Position numbers and translations under genes: made by a program. From contig NC_088312.1 of NCBI RefSeq assembly GCF_910592395.1, positions 5,520,001-5,580,000 on the forward strand: a DNA stretch of 60,000 nt, in the 5' to 3' direction. This stretch comes from Lineus longissimus. Lineage: Eukaryota > Nemertea > Pilidiophora > Heteronemertea > Lineidae. Below, in pieces: positions 59,858 to 60,000 of the stretch. The notes under the pieces were generated by a model. The model saw nothing but the letters and a program-made list of their open reading frames with translations, had not been told where the DNA came from and made no database searches. The number at the start of each line of letters is the position of its first letter. Position 1 is the first letter of the stretch.

Positions 59858-60000
59858 GTAAGTCGTAGGAAATCGTAATTGCGGTAAAGATTCCTATAGG
59901 TCGTTGGCTGCTGCATCGTTGAGACAGTGCTGTCCTAAACCGTGCTTGCCCTGCGCAGCGTGACACTGCGTGACACTGTGAACGTTGTACAGTACAATCA

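Overview
This window looks like nuclear DNA of an intron-rich marine invertebrate animal, a deuterostome or a lophotrochozoan; I cannot narrow it further. The evidence is animal-type GT/AG introns of roughly 0.1-3 kb, an axonemal dynein that aligns almost exon by exon with vertebrate DNAH1, an animal-specific kinase (HUNK type), tRNA-derived SINEs, and frequent 'acatgta' words in non-coding DNA. Exon borders below were read by eye from splice signals. They were checked by requiring each exon length to match its residue count and each junction to keep phase.

Layout. (1) 1-1750: non-coding, probably an intron of the dynein gene. (2) 1751-33722, minus strand: about 60 coding exons of an axonemal inner-arm dynein heavy chain of the DNAH1 class (about 3,790 residues visible). 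The N-terminus is inside the window; the last 330 or so residues lie beyond its left edge. (3) 33723-34322: short head-to-head intergenic region with an X-box-like motif. (4) 34323-40954, plus strand: a complete 16-exon, 17-finger C2H2 zinc-finger gene (1,011 codons). (5) 41235-43490: degenerate tandem repeats and a decayed zinc-finger remnant. (6) 44398-47885, minus strand: a three-exon gene for an 84-residue secreted, dibasic-processed, six-cysteine knottin-like peptide, with a TATA box and a 3-kb intron. (7) 47886-51777: intergenic, with a complete 178-bp pogo/Tigger-like MITE. (8) 51778-59857, plus strand: the first eight coding exons of a HUNK-type Ser/Thr kinase that continues past the right edge.

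The most interesting points are these. The exon carrying the AAA1 Walker B motif of the dynein exists as two 106-nt copies that must be mutually exclusive, because using both would break the frame. The knottin-like peptide gene is small, split over 3.5 kb and easily missed by gene finders. The dynein also has a possible 58-codon cassette exon and an 18-nt microexon, both near the AAA2-AAA3 linker. Exons 2-4 of the kinase are flanked by a long C-tract and a long G-tract that would be complementary in the pre-mRNA.

The genes do not form an operon. The only positional link I can argue is the shared promoter interval between the ciliary dynein and the zinc-finger gene.
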